Numbered from the stretch's first letter, positions 1-7,883 are shown. The stretch is DNA of 19,814 nucleotides from Nitrospiria bacterium (GCA_919901335.1 CAKKOZ010000054.1:20433-40246), one strand, 5' to 3'. The notes: generated by a model from the letters alone, not told the origin. Numbers and translations: made by a program.

Positions 1-443
1 GGAAGCGCGATGAGCGGGTAATACCGGATCGGTTGACCGAACTCCTCTTTGTGGGCCATGGCCCATTCACCCCAGGCCACCCCGCCGGCCCAGACCACGG
101 CACGAATCACTCCTTCCATTTTCTGAAGATGCTCACGGGACCGCCTCACCGCCGCGCCGGGATCCGGAAGAAGGACCTCGCAGTCGTCAATTAAAAGGAT
201 CACCGGTTTGGCCGATCGCGTCGGCGGCGTTTTAAAATCGAGCGCCGTGATTTTCATCGGGTCGATCAGAACCGGTCGAATCCCGTTGAGCAGGCGGCCG
301 CTCACTTGCTGCAGCAAGGTCGTCTTGCCCATCTTCGGACCCCCGGCTACAATGGCCCAGGTCCCCTTCAAAAGATGTCCGACCAGATTTTGAACCAGCG
401 GTCCGCGTCCAAGGACGATTTTATTTTTTTTCTTCGATTCCAA
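1..443 (-). CDS. P-loop ATPase, STAND/AAA-like (C-terminus beyond window)
   Basis: About 147 residues of the N-terminus are visible; the rest runs off the left edge. A Walker A motif (GPKMGKTT, residues 35-42) follows a short GRGPLVQNLV segment, and a Walker B-like strand (VILLIDDCE, residues 81-89) follows about 40 residues later. This is the layout of STAND or archaeal-type ATPases, in which a 'GR..L...L' segment precedes the P-loop. The start is taken as TTG at 443-441, because an in-frame TGA lies five codons upstream and an AAGG sits 6 nt before the TTG. The N-terminus is lysine-rich, with a run of eight A in the coding strand. The gene is divergent from rmuC. The function (signalling, defence or other) cannot be told from this part. 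The ATPase fold is well supported; the family name is inferred. Confidence 0.7.
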   Translation of the reverse strand, partial: MESKKKNKIVLGRGPLVQNLVGHLLKGTWAIVAGGPKMGKTTLLQQVSGRLLNGIRPVLIDPMKITALDFKTPPTRSAKPVILLIDDCEVLLPDPGAAVRRSREHLQKMEGVIRAVVWAGGVAWGEWAMAHKEEFGQPIRYYPLIAL

Positions 444-536
444 TCGCAGCCTTAATCATCTTGGTCGTTTGCGTTCGGGCCTGAGTGAACGGTATTGGTC
501 CCACGATATCGGAATATCCAGAGGAAGGCAAGCGGG

Positions 537-565
537 TTGACTTATCGAACCCGCGCGGATAGAAT
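537..565 (+). promoter_or_regulatory. sigma-70-type promoter of rmuC
   Basis: TTGACT (537-542), a 17-nt spacer and TAGAAT (560-565) each match the consensus at five of six positions. Transcription would start near 572, at or next to the A of the rmuC ATG at 573. A 7-bp inverted repeat (GCGGGTT 532-538 / AACCCGC 548-554) overlaps the -35 box and could be a regulator site. Confidence 0.65.
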
Positions 566-572
566 CGGGCGC

Positions 573-1676
573 ATGGAAACTGTTTTGGTCATCGGACTCG
601 TCGCCGTCATCGGCCTTCTGATCGCCGTACTAATGCAGGGAAAAAATAAACCGCAGGACACCGGCATGCTGGTGATGCAGCAGCAGGTGGATGCGCTGCG
701 GCAGCAGATCACCGAGACGATCACCGGCAACACGACCGCCCTCAATCAGCAGCTCTCTTCCGTCACGCAGCAGGTCAACCAACAGATGACCGCGATGGTC
801 GAGCAGCTCCAAAACGCGACCGGCCAGATCGGAACGCGTCTGGATAATGCCGCGAGGGTCGTCGGCGAGGTAAAGCAGAACCTGGGCGAGCTGTCGAAGG
901 CGACGCAACAGGTGTTCGACGTCGGGAAGGACATCGCCAGCCTTCAAGAAATACTCCGGGCCCCGAAACTGCGGGGGATTTTGGGCGAGCTGTTTTTGGG
1001 AGACCTCCTGGGCCAGATCCTTCCGCCCAACCATTTCACGCTCCAGCACCGGTTCAAAAGCGGCGAGACGGTCGATGCCGTGGTGCGGCTGGGACAATTT
1101 ATGGTACCGGTCGATTCGAAATTCCCGCTTGAGAATTTCCGTCGTGTGGTCGAATCCAAAAACGACGAGGAACGGAGGGCCGCACGGAAAAAATTCAACA
1201 CGGACGTCAAAAAACACGCCGACGCGATCGCCGATAAATACATCCTGCCGGACGAAGGGACATTCCCCTTCGCGCTGATGTACATCCCGGCCGAGAATGT
1301 CTACTACGAAACGATCATCAAGGATGAAAACCTGGGCGATGACAAGAGCCTGTCGGCCTATGCGCTCGAACGGAAGGTGATCCCGGTCTCGCCCAACAGC
1401 CTTTACGCCTATCTCCAGGCGATCGTGATGGGATTAAAGGGACTCCAGATCGAGAAGAGCGCCCTGATCATCATCAGCCATCTGGAACGGTTGCGGGGCG
1501 ATTTTGAACGGTTCCGGAAGGAGTTCGAAGTGATCGGCACGCACCTTACCAACGCCAAGGGCCGGTACGACGAGTCATCGATCCGTCTGGATCGGTTCGG
1601 CGAGCGGCTGATCTCGGCGGGACAGGGGGACGCCCTGCCGAGCGAGCTGAAGGACGATCCGCCCCGGCTGATTTAG
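573..1676 (+). CDS. rmuC: RmuC-family DNA recombination protein
   Basis: The 367-residue protein has an N-terminal membrane segment (about residues 3-21), a long Gln-rich coiled coil (about 30-120) and a C-terminal RmuC domain. The domain carries the expected VPVDSKFPLENF segment (D181, K183), part of the PD-(D/E)xK-like nuclease core. RmuC proteins limit inversions and recombination at short inverted repeats; the exact reaction is not settled. An upstream in-frame start at 495 was rejected because the promoter lies inside that extension and residues 1-26 do not look like the family. No clear ribosome site precedes ATG 573, which fits a leaderless message. The gene is convergent with the diguanylate cyclase gene, and the two stop codons overlap. 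Confidence 0.92.
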   Translation: METVLVIGLVAVIGLLIAVLMQGKNKPQDTGMLVMQQQVDALRQQITETITGNTTALNQQLSSVTQQVNQQMTAMVEQLQNATGQIGTRLDNAARVVGEVKQNLGELSKATQQVFDVGKDIASLQEILRAPKLRGILGELFLGDLLGQILPPNHFTLQHRFKSGETVDAVVRLGQFMVPVDSKFPLENFRRVVESKNDEERRAARKKFNTDVKKHADAIADKYILPDEGTFPFALMYIPAENVYYETIIKDENLGDDKSLSAYALERKVIPVSPNSLYAYLQAIVMGLKGLQIEKSALIIISHLERLRGDFERFRKEFEVIGTHLTNAKGRYDESSIRLDRFGERLISAGQGDALPSELKDDPPRLI

Positions 1677-1680
1677 CCGG
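1664..1680. other. Small hairpin across two convergent stop codons
   Basis: CCGGCT (1664-1669) and AGCCGG (1675-1680) form a 6-bp stem around a 5-nt loop, spanning the stop codons of rmuC and the cyclase gene. There is no T-run on either side, so it is not a convincing intrinsic terminator, though it is the only inverted repeat I noticed at this junction. Confidence 0.35.
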
Positions 1681-2782
1681 TACGAACCCGCGCCCGCGTC
1701 GGTCGTTTTTCGGCAACACAAACCTGGTCACGCCCGCTATTCTTCGCATGATACATGGCGTGGTCGGCCAGACGGACCAGGTCCCGTTTTGTCCGCGCAT
1801 GTTCCGGATAACCGGCAACCCCGAAACTGGCCGACATCGTCACTCCCAATCCTTCTTCCTTCAAGAACTCATGGGACTTCAGACTTTTGTGCAGCCGCTG
1901 GGTGATCCGGAGGGCGGTCGGCACGTTGGTCTCCGGCAGAGCCACCACAAATTCGTCGCCGCCGTACCGCGCAATGATATCCACGGTTCGAAGGTTTTCA
2001 ACAAGGAGATGCGCCACCTCGATCAGCACCTTGCTGCCCATGAGATGGCCGTGGGTGTCGTTGACGTGCTTGAAGTAGTCCATGTCGAAAAAAATGAGCG
2101 ACAGGATGGAGCCGTACCGCCGGCAGCGTTCGATCTCGCGGTCGAGGATCCCATCCAGATAACGGAAGTTGAACAGCTTGGTCAGGTCATCCGTGATGGC
2201 CAGGTTCGACATGCGCTCGTAGAGCATCGCCCGTTCCAGCGCGATCGCGGCCTGATCCACCAGCTTTCGGAGAAGATCCTGATCTTTTTCGTCAAACGGT
2301 TCCCGGTTCAGCTTGTTGATCATCTCGAGGACGCCGATCGTCCGCTTCTTGTTGACGATCGGCACGCACAGAACAGACCGGGTTTTAAACCGCGTGACGC
2401 GATCCACCGCCCGGTTGAATCGCCGATCCTTTCGGACATCGTGGATCATCAACGGCTGGCCGGTTTTGGCCACCCAGCCGGCGATGCCCTGGCCGACCTT
2501 TAAGCGGAATTTTTTAAGGCCCCTCCCCTTGCTCCCTTTGGCCACCACAAATCGGAGTTCCTGCGCATCCTCGTCCAAAAGCAGCAGCGACCAGGCGTCG
2601 CACTTGATCAACCGCTGCGCCCGCTCCATGATCACCCGAAGGATCTTATTGAATTCCAGCGTGGAGGTGAGGGCCTTGCCGCTGTTGATGAAGAAGGACA
2701 GCTCCTTGGACCGTTGCGCAAGCGCCGTCCGCAGGCCGCGGTTCTCGAATCGGTATCGTTTAAGGAGCTCGGCGGTCTTCAT
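1673..2782 (-). CDS. GAF-GGDEF diguanylate cyclase
   Basis: The 369-residue protein has a short N-terminal helix, a GAF sensor domain (about 41-185) and a GGDEF domain (about 197-355). The active-site loop GGDEF is intact (274-278), so synthesis of cyclic di-GMP from GTP is likely. RTVD at 265-268, five residues before GGDEF, matches the RxxD inhibitory I-site, which predicts product feedback. The metal-binding FFDMDYFKHVNDTHGH segment is present; the next conserved Asp is Ser (GHLMGS). No membrane segment is seen, so the protein is probably cytoplasmic, with the GAF domain sensing an unknown ligand. ATG 2782 overlaps the TGA of the nitrilase-family gene (ATGA), so translation is probably coupled. 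It ends the secA unit. Confidence 0.93.
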   Translation of the reverse strand: MKTAELLKRYRFENRGLRTALAQRSKELSFFINSGKALTSTLEFNKILRVIMERAQRLIKCDAWSLLLLDEDAQELRFVVAKGSKGRGLKKFRLKVGQGIAGWVAKTGQPLMIHDVRKDRRFNRAVDRVTRFKTRSVLCVPIVNKKRTIGVLEMINKLNREPFDEKDQDLLRKLVDQAAIALERAMLYERMSNLAITDDLTKLFNFRYLDGILDREIERCRRYGSILSLIFFDMDYFKHVNDTHGHLMGSKVLIEVAHLLVENLRTVDIIARYGGDEFVVALPETNVPTALRITQRLHKSLKSHEFLKEEGLGVTMSASFGVAGYPEHARTKRDLVRLADHAMYHAKNSGRDQVCVAEKRPTRARVRTG

Positions 2783-3594
2783 GGTTTGGAGAGCTCCCCG
2801 TAGAGTTCGGGCCGGCGATCTTTGAAAAAGGGCCAGAGGCCGCGTGTCTCCTCGACCTCATTCAGATCGAGTTCCGAAAACAGGATTGCGTCGTTCGCCC
2901 CCGCCGGAGCGGGGATCAACTCTCCAAAGGGATTGACGCAGAAGCTCCGGCCGTAGAAATTCTGCCGTTCCTCTTTGCCGGCCCGGTTGACCCGGAGAAT
3001 GAAGACGTTGTTGGCGATCGCGTTGGCACAGATCATCTTTTCCCAGCGGGACTGGGAGGCAAAGGCCGCCGCGGTCGGGGCGATGAGGATCTGGGCCCCG
3101 TGAAGCGCCAGGATGCGGCTGCCCTCCGGAAAAAAATTGTCCCAGCAGATCTGAACACCGATCCGGGCGAACGAGGTTTGGAAGACCGGAAAACCAAGGT
3201 CACCCGATTTAAAATAATATTTCTCTTCCCATAACGGAATCTGCGGGAGATGCACCTTGCGGTACCGGCCGAGCAGGGCGCCGTCTTTCTCGATGACGGC
3301 CGCCGTGGTGTAGAAGGAATCGCCGTCCTTCTCAAAAAAGGTTCCGATCAAAACCACGCCGTGCTTTCGGGCTTCCGCCTGAAGCATCGAAACGGTCGGA
3401 CCGGCGATGGACTCGGCCCATTGGAAATGATCCTTTCGGCTCTCAAAGGCAAACCAGGGCAGGGTAAAGAGCGGCGGGGTGGCGATGATCCGGGCGCCCC
3501 GTTCAGCGGCCAGCGCAATCATCTCGACGGCCTTCGTGAGATTGGCGGCGGGATCTTTGGAGCATCTCATCTGGATGCCGGCGATTTTCAGCAT
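2779..3594 (-). CDS. Nitrilase/carbon-nitrogen hydrolase family protein lacking the catalytic Glu
   Basis: The 271-residue protein spans the whole nitrilase fold and resembles N-carbamoylputrescine amidohydrolases. Lys113 (YRKVHLPQ), Cys150 (GVQICWDNFFPEG) and the secondary Glu124 (WEEKYYF) are in place. At the first triad position, where relatives have Q-E-L-F, the sequence reads P-P-L-F (Pro40-Pro41), so the Glu base is absent; the codons are CCG CCG at 3477-3472. Amide hydrolysis by the usual Glu-Lys-Cys mechanism is therefore doubtful, and the protein may be a pseudoenzyme or use another residue. The start at 3594 (MLKIAGIQ) is 10 nt past the secA stop; ATG 3615, overlapping secA, is the alternative. 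The longer frame up to 3777 only reads through the secA tail. The substrate is unknown. Confidence 0.88.
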   Translation of the reverse strand: MLKIAGIQMRCSKDPAANLTKAVEMIALAAERGARIIATPPLFTLPWFAFESRKDHFQWAESIAGPTVSMLQAEARKHGVVLIGTFFEKDGDSFYTTAAVIEKDGALLGRYRKVHLPQIPLWEEKYYFKSGDLGFPVFQTSFARIGVQICWDNFFPEGSRILALHGAQILIAPTAAAFASQSRWEKMICANAIANNVFILRVNRAGKEERQNFYGRSFCVNPFGELIPAPAGANDAILFSELDLNEVEETRGLWPFFKDRRPELYGELSKP

Positions 3595-3604
3595 GGAGCC
3601 CCGA

Positions 3605-6292
3605 TTATTGTCCATGGCATTTTTTATATTTTTTCCCGCTCCCGCAGGGGCAGGGATCGTTCCGGCCGACCTTCTGGACATCCCGCTGAACCGTCTTGGC
3701 ATGGGCCGGCGTCTCGCCGCGGCTGAATTGAAGCGGCGGCCGGGGAACCGACGGACGGACCGCCGGGGGCGGCTCATCTTTCGCCACCTGGATCTTGAAG
3801 AGATGTTCCACCGCGTCGTTTTTGATCCGTTCCATCATCGCCACGAACATCTCGAACCCTTCCCGCTTGTATTCCACGAGAGGGTCCTTCTGCCCGTAGC
3901 CCCGGAGGCCGATTCCTTCTTTCAGGTAATCCATCGAGAGAAGATGATCCTTCCACTGGGTGTCAATCACCCGGAGCATCACCATTTTCTCCAACCGGCG
4001 CATCAGCGGCCCGCCCAACTCGGCCTCTTTTTTCTTATAGGCTTCGTCGATCGTTTGAACCAGCGCCTCCCGCATGGCCTCGCGCCCCAGCTCTTTCAGC
4101 TCCGATTCGCCGTCCAGGTTGATCATAAACTGGCGCAGGACCGCCTCGCCCAATCCCTTGAAATCCCATTCTTCGGGGTAAACCTCTTCCGGACAGTACC
4201 GATCCAGAATCTCTTTCAGGCGGTCATCCATCATTCCGAGGAAGAGGTCGGTCAGGTTCTCGCCGCGAAGGATCCGGCGGCGCTGCTCGTAGATCACCTC
4301 GCGCTGCTTGTTCATGACGTCGTCGTACTCGATCAGCTGCTTCCGGACATCGAAATGATGCGCCTCGACTTTCTTCTGGGCGGTCTCGATGGCGCGGGTC
4401 ACCATGCGGTGCTCGATCGGAATCCCCTCTTCCATTCCGAGTCGCTGCATCAGCCCCGAGATCCGCTCCGAACCGAAGATCCGCATGAGATCATCCTCAA
4501 GCGAAAGATAAAACCGCGACGATCCCGGATCGCCCTGTCGGCCGGCCCGTCCCCGCAACTGGTTGTCGATCCGGCGGCTCTCATGGCGCTCGGTGCCCAC
4601 AATATGGAGACCGCCCGACGCCACCACCTCGGCTTTCTCGGCCTCGCACTCTTTTTTAATCCGCTCCAGATGCCAGGCCTGCTCGGCCGGCGGCATCTCG
4701 GGCTGCTGAACGAGATGCCGTTTGAATAGGAAGTCGGGGTTCCCGCCCAGTAGGATATCCGTGCCGCGGCCGGCCATGTTGGTCGCGATCGTCACGGCAC
4801 TTTTGCTGCCGGCCTGGGCGATGATCTCGGCCTCCTTCTCATGATACTTGGCGTTCAGGACGGAATGTTTGACCCCCTGCTGCTTGAGGAGACCGCTCAG
4901 GCGCTCGGATTTCTCGATCGAAATCGTGCCCACCAGAACCGGCTGGCCTTTTTGATGGAGTTCGGCCGCCTCCTCAACGATCGCATTAAACTTCTCGCGC
5001 TCCGTGCGGTAGACGACATCGGCATAATCCTTTCGGATCATGTTCTGGTTGGGAGGGATGACCATCACGTCGAGGTTGTAGATCTTCGCAAACTCCGCCG
5101 CCTCGGTGTCGGCCGTGCCGGTCATCCCGGCCAGCTTTTTGTATAACCGGAAATAGTTCTGGAACGTGATCGAGGCCAGCGTCTGATTTTCGTTGGCGAT
5201 CTTCACGTCCTCTTTGGCCTCGACGGCCTGGTGCAGCCCGTCGCTCCAGCGCCGGCCCGGCATCAGCCGGCCGGTGAACTCATCCACGATGACCACTTCG
5301 CCGTCCTTGACGACATAGTCCACATCGCGTTTGAAGAGCGCGTGGGCTTTCAGGCCCTGAATGACGTGATGAACCAGGGACATATTGGCAAGGTCGTACA
5401 GATTGGAAACCCCCAGCAGCCCCTCGACCTTCGCATTGCCGTCCTCCGTCAGGGTGACCGTCTTCGTTTTTTCTTCGAGGGTATAGTCCTCCGGAATTTT
5501 TAGGGTCGGGATGATCCGGTTGATCCGGTGGTATTTGTCCGTGGACTCCTCGGTCGGGCCGGAGATAATCAACGGCGTCCGGGCTTCATCAATAAGAATG
5601 CTGTCCACTTCATCCACGATGGCGTAATAAAGATCTCTCTGAACGCACTGGCTCAGATCCGCCGTCATGTTGTCCCGGAGGTAGTCAAATCCGAACTCGT
5701 TGTTCGTTCCATAGGTGATATCGGCCCGATAGGCTTCCGGCCGGCTCACCGGCCGCAGGTGCTGCAGGCGGCGGTCGTCCGCTTCATAGGCGGGATCGAA
5801 CCGGAACGCGGCCTCGTGCTGGATCACGCCCACCGATAAACCCAGTGAATGGTAAATCAGCCCCATCCACTGTGCGTCCCGTTTGGCCAGGTAATCATTG
5901 ACCGTGATCAGATGGGCGCCGAGCCCGGTCAAGGCGTTCAGATATAACGGCAAGGTGGCCACGAGCGTTTTCCCTTCGCCCGTTTTCATCTCGGCGATCT
6001 TGCCTTCGTGCAAGACGACCCCGCCCAGCAGTTGGACATCAAAATGCCGCATCCCCAGCCGCCGGCGCGACGCCTCCCTCACCACGGCAAAGGCCTCGGG
6101 GAGAATTTCATCCAGCGGCAGTCCGGAGGCCAGGCGCGACCGGAACTCCTCTGTCTTCGACCGGAGTTGCGGGTCGTCCAGCCTCGAGAGGGTCGGTTCC
6201 AGGGCGGAGATCCGCTGCACCATCGGGGCCAGCCGTTTCAGCTCCCGATCATTTTTGGTTCCGACAAGTTTTCGAATCAGCATTCCAAACAT
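3605..6292 (-). CDS. secA: Preprotein translocase subunit SecA
   Basis: The protein is 895 residues, the usual SecA size. It is the ATPase motor that pushes unfolded preproteins through SecYEG at the inner membrane. Walker A (MKTGEGKT, about 102-109), the DEVD box (227-230), the GTNNEFGFDYLRDN segment, MTGTADTEAAEF, NMAGRGTDI and RGRAGRQGDPG are all present. The C-terminus has the zinc-binding SecB/lipid-contact motif (CPCGSGKKYKKCH). Residues of about 161-185 form an insertion not found in E. coli SecA. ATG 6292 is preferred (GGCGGA just upstream); ATG 6283 is also possible. An upstream extension to 6331 runs into the promoter. It is the first gene of a unit with the nitrilase-family and cyclase genes. 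Confidence 0.97.
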   Translation of the reverse strand: MFGMLIRKLVGTKNDRELKRLAPMVQRISALEPTLSRLDDPQLRSKTEEFRSRLASGLPLDEILPEAFAVVREASRRRLGMRHFDVQLLGGVVLHEGKIAEMKTGEGKTLVATLPLYLNALTGLGAHLITVNDYLAKRDAQWMGLIYHSLGLSVGVIQHEAAFRFDPAYEADDRRLQHLRPVSRPEAYRADITYGTNNEFGFDYLRDNMTADLSQCVQRDLYYAIVDEVDSILIDEARTPLIISGPTEESTDKYHRINRIIPTLKIPEDYTLEEKTKTVTLTEDGNAKVEGLLGVSNLYDLANMSLVHHVIQGLKAHALFKRDVDYVVKDGEVVIVDEFTGRLMPGRRWSDGLHQAVEAKEDVKIANENQTLASITFQNYFRLYKKLAGMTGTADTEAAEFAKIYNLDVMVIPPNQNMIRKDYADVVYRTEREKFNAIVEEAAELHQKGQPVLVGTISIEKSERLSGLLKQQGVKHSVLNAKYHEKEAEIIAQAGSKSAVTIATNMAGRGTDILLGGNPDFLFKRHLVQQPEMPPAEQAWHLERIKKECEAEKAEVVASGGLHIVGTERHESRRIDNQLRGRAGRQGDPGSSRFYLSLEDDLMRIFGSERISGLMQRLGMEEGIPIEHRMVTRAIETAQKKVEAHHFDVRKQLIEYDDVMNKQREVIYEQRRRILRGENLTDLFLGMMDDRLKEILDRYCPEEVYPEEWDFKGLGEAVLRQFMINLDGESELKELGREAMREALVQTIDEAYKKKEAELGGPLMRRLEKMVMLRVIDTQWKDHLLSMDYLKEGIGLRGYGQKDPLVEYKREGFEMFVAMMERIKNDAVEHLFKIQVAKDEPPPAVRPSVPRPPLQFSRGETPAHAKTVQRDVQKVGRNDPCPCGSGKKYKKCHGQ

Positions 6293-6321
6293 TATTCCGC
6301 CCGCTCCAAAACAGCCCCACC

Positions 6322-6351
6322 ATAATACCACAACACGGAAAAAACACGCAA
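6322..6351 (-). promoter_or_regulatory. Promoter of secA
   Basis: On the minus strand, TTGCGT (6351-6346), an 18-nt spacer and TATTAT (6327-6322) precede secA. The -10 box matches five of six consensus positions and the -35 box three. The predicted start near 6315 gives a leader of about 22 nt that holds GGAG and GGCGGA. It lies just downstream of the cold-shock gene terminator. Confidence 0.5.
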
Positions 6352-6365
6352 AAACATTAGAGCAT

Positions 6366-6400
6366 AAAAAACCCCGGCAAGGCGTTCGCCTTGTCGGGGT
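6366..6400 (-). terminator. Rho-independent terminator after the cold-shock gene
   Basis: A 13-bp stem (6371-6383 with 6388-6400, one G-U pair) with a GTTC tetraloop is GC-rich and, read on the minus strand, is followed by a run of six T (6371-6366). A shorter T-run on the other side (6400-6403) makes it possibly bidirectional. It isolates secA from the cold-shock and M23 genes. Confidence 0.9.
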
Positions 6401-6428
6401 TTTAACAGGACCAAATTTTATGGGTTGG

Positions 6429-6632
6429 TTATTGTACCTTTATCACATTCGATGCCTGGGGGCCTTTTTCCCCATCGACCACATCGAATTCAACCTCCTG
6501 ACCCTCGGTCAAGACCTTAAATCCCTCTCCCTGAATCGCCGAGAAATGGACGAAGACGTCTCCGCCGCCGGCCTGTTCGATAAAACCAAACCCCTTTTTT
6601 TCGTTGAACCACTTCACCTTCCCTTTAGCCAT
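6429..6632 (-). CDS. Cold-shock protein, CspA family
   Basis: The protein is 67 residues, a single cold-shock domain of standard length. The N-terminus MAKGKVKWFNEKKGFGFIEQ contains RNP1 (KGFGFI), and RNP2 (VFVHFSAI) follows. Such proteins bind single-stranded RNA or DNA and act as RNA chaperones in the cytoplasm. The start at 6632 is chosen over an in-frame codon at 6668 because a purine-rich ribosome site (AGGGAAGG) lies 9 nt upstream and the family begins here. Transcription ends at the hairpin at 6366-6400. A weak TATTAA box lies about 6680-6690, but no good -35 goes with it, so the promoter is left uncalled. Whether the gene is cold-induced cannot be told. Confidence 0.95.
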   Translation of the reverse strand: MAKGKVKWFNEKKGFGFIEQAGGGDVFVHFSAIQGEGFKVLTEGQEVEFDVVDGEKGPQASNVIKVQ

Positions 6633-6764
6633 TACGCTGAACCTTCCCTGCGATCCGTCCCGAAACACAAAAGCGGAACGGCTATTAATAACCGAGCAAG
6701 CGGCCTACATAAGATGGCCCGCTTCCTCCCCCCCCTAAACCATTTTTTATCAAAGGGTGACGTG

Positions 6765-7679
6765 CTAATTGAGGATGTACCTCAAAGGATTAACCGGGAC
6801 ATGATTGACGAAGACTTCGTAATGAACGTGGGGACCCGTTGATAGTCCCGTATTACCCACCAAACCGATCACGTCCCCCCGTTTCACCTTCTGGCCGATC
6901 CGGACATTCACTTTGGCCAGGTGTCCGTACATCGTCTGCATTCCGTAACCGTGATTGAGCTTGATCATCTTGCCGAGACCGCTGTCAAAGCCTTCGTAGC
7001 CGACCACGCCGCCGGCCGTCGCCAGCACCGGGGTGTCCCGACGCGAAGCCACATCAATCCCGTTGTGCATCGAGACGCTTCCGGTAAACGGCGAGAGCCG
7101 GTTTCCGAATCCCGACGTCAGCCACCCTCGAACGGGCCAGATGGAAGGGGTTGAGGCCCACAGGGAACGCCGGCCTTTCATCGCCTCGGTCAGCTCTTCA
7201 AAACTCAATTCCTGGGCCGACGCGTCGGACTTCAACCGGTCGAGATCCTCATCTATTTTCTTGAGGCCCTCTTCCCGCACCATCCCGTCCTGATAAACCG
7301 CGTCCGTTCCGCGCTCCTCCGGCCCCCCCAGCCCCATGAGCTGGTCGGCTTGCGGCGGCGGACCGATGTCCGTAATCACCCGAAGCTTGGCGTCGAGATC
7401 TTTTAAGCGCGCCATCTGCTTTTGTAAATCGGTGACATTGGAGGCAAACGTCTGGATTTGGATTTTCTGAACCTTGGTTTCCTGCCGAAGGGACTTCAGT
7501 TCCCATATATCACCGATTTGGTAGAAATACTGGACAATAAAAACGAGAAGAAGGATGGTAAAAAAAGCGGTGGTGCCAAGAATAACCTTTAAGGTCTGCT
7601 TGCCGAGACTAAACCGGTAGGCCTTGGAGCTGGGCGTCGGTATAATCATTACGGTGTACGATTCTCTTAATCTTTTCAT
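6765..7679 (-). CDS. Membrane-anchored M23 (LytM) metallopeptidase
   Basis: The 304-residue protein has a basic N-terminus, one membrane segment (about 31-53), a coiled coil (about 60-103), a linker rich in Gly, Pro and charged residues, and a C-terminal M23 domain (about 185-300). Zinc ligands H205, D209 (HNGID) and H286 (HVH), and catalytic H253 and H284, are all present, so it should be an active peptidoglycan endopeptidase facing the periplasm. Membrane anchor, coiled coil and M23 together resemble cell-wall enzymes of division or elongation (MepM/NlpD-like), but no partner gene is adjacent. ATG 7679 has GAGG 7 nt upstream and a near-consensus promoter. It has no close operon partner upstream. 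Confidence 0.93.
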   Translation of the reverse strand: MKRLRESYTVMIIPTPSSKAYRFSLGKQTLKVILGTTAFFTILLLVFIVQYFYQIGDIWELKSLRQETKVQKIQIQTFASNVTDLQKQMARLKDLDAKLRVITDIGPPPQADQLMGLGGPEERGTDAVYQDGMVREEGLKKIDEDLDRLKSDASAQELSFEELTEAMKGRRSLWASTPSIWPVRGWLTSGFGNRLSPFTGSVSMHNGIDVASRRDTPVLATAGGVVGYEGFDSGLGKMIKLNHGYGMQTMYGHLAKVNVRIGQKVKRGDVIGLVGNTGLSTGPHVHYEVFVNHVPVNPLRYILN

Positions 7680-7704
7680 GGGGTAACCTCAAAAAAGAGG
7701 GTTG

Positions 7705-7733
7705 ATCGTACCATGCCCTAAAAATCTTGTCAA
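7705..7733 (-). promoter_or_regulatory. Promoter of the M23 peptidase gene
   Basis: On the minus strand, a perfect TTGACA (7733-7728), a 17-nt spacer and TACGAT (7710-7705, four of six) lie upstream. The predicted start near 7698 gives a leader of about 18 nt that contains the GAGG ribosome site. Confidence 0.7.
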
Positions 7734-7883
7734 GAATTTTTTGCTCTTTTGTTCGGGACAACAAAAGATCCAATTTCGGCAAACAAATTAAACGGTTCTA
7801 AAATACCGTATATGAGCCCATTGGTTAAAATTCTACTACATCTTGGGCCGTTCTCGAATTTCTTTTCATGGCGGGTCGAACGG

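Noticed and set aside
3595..3777. N-terminal extension of the nitrilase-family protein
   Set aside because: The extra residues are Arg/Pro-rich and come from reading the end of secA in another frame; family members begin at MLKIAGIQ.
3479..4729. Long plus-strand open frame of 416 codons opposite secA
   Set aside because: It lies antisense to the clearly real secA and nitrilase-family genes, is rich in His, Leu and Arg as GC-rich shadow frames are, and shows no family motif.
7685..7703. Inverted repeat AACCTC / GAGGGTT that might hide the ribosome site of the M23 gene
   Set aside because: The predicted transcript starts near 7698, inside the distal arm, so the full hairpin would not form in the mRNA.
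7734..7883. Search for a terminator after cutA
   Set aside because: Only 5-6 bp inverted repeats with long loops and no T-run were found, not enough to call one.
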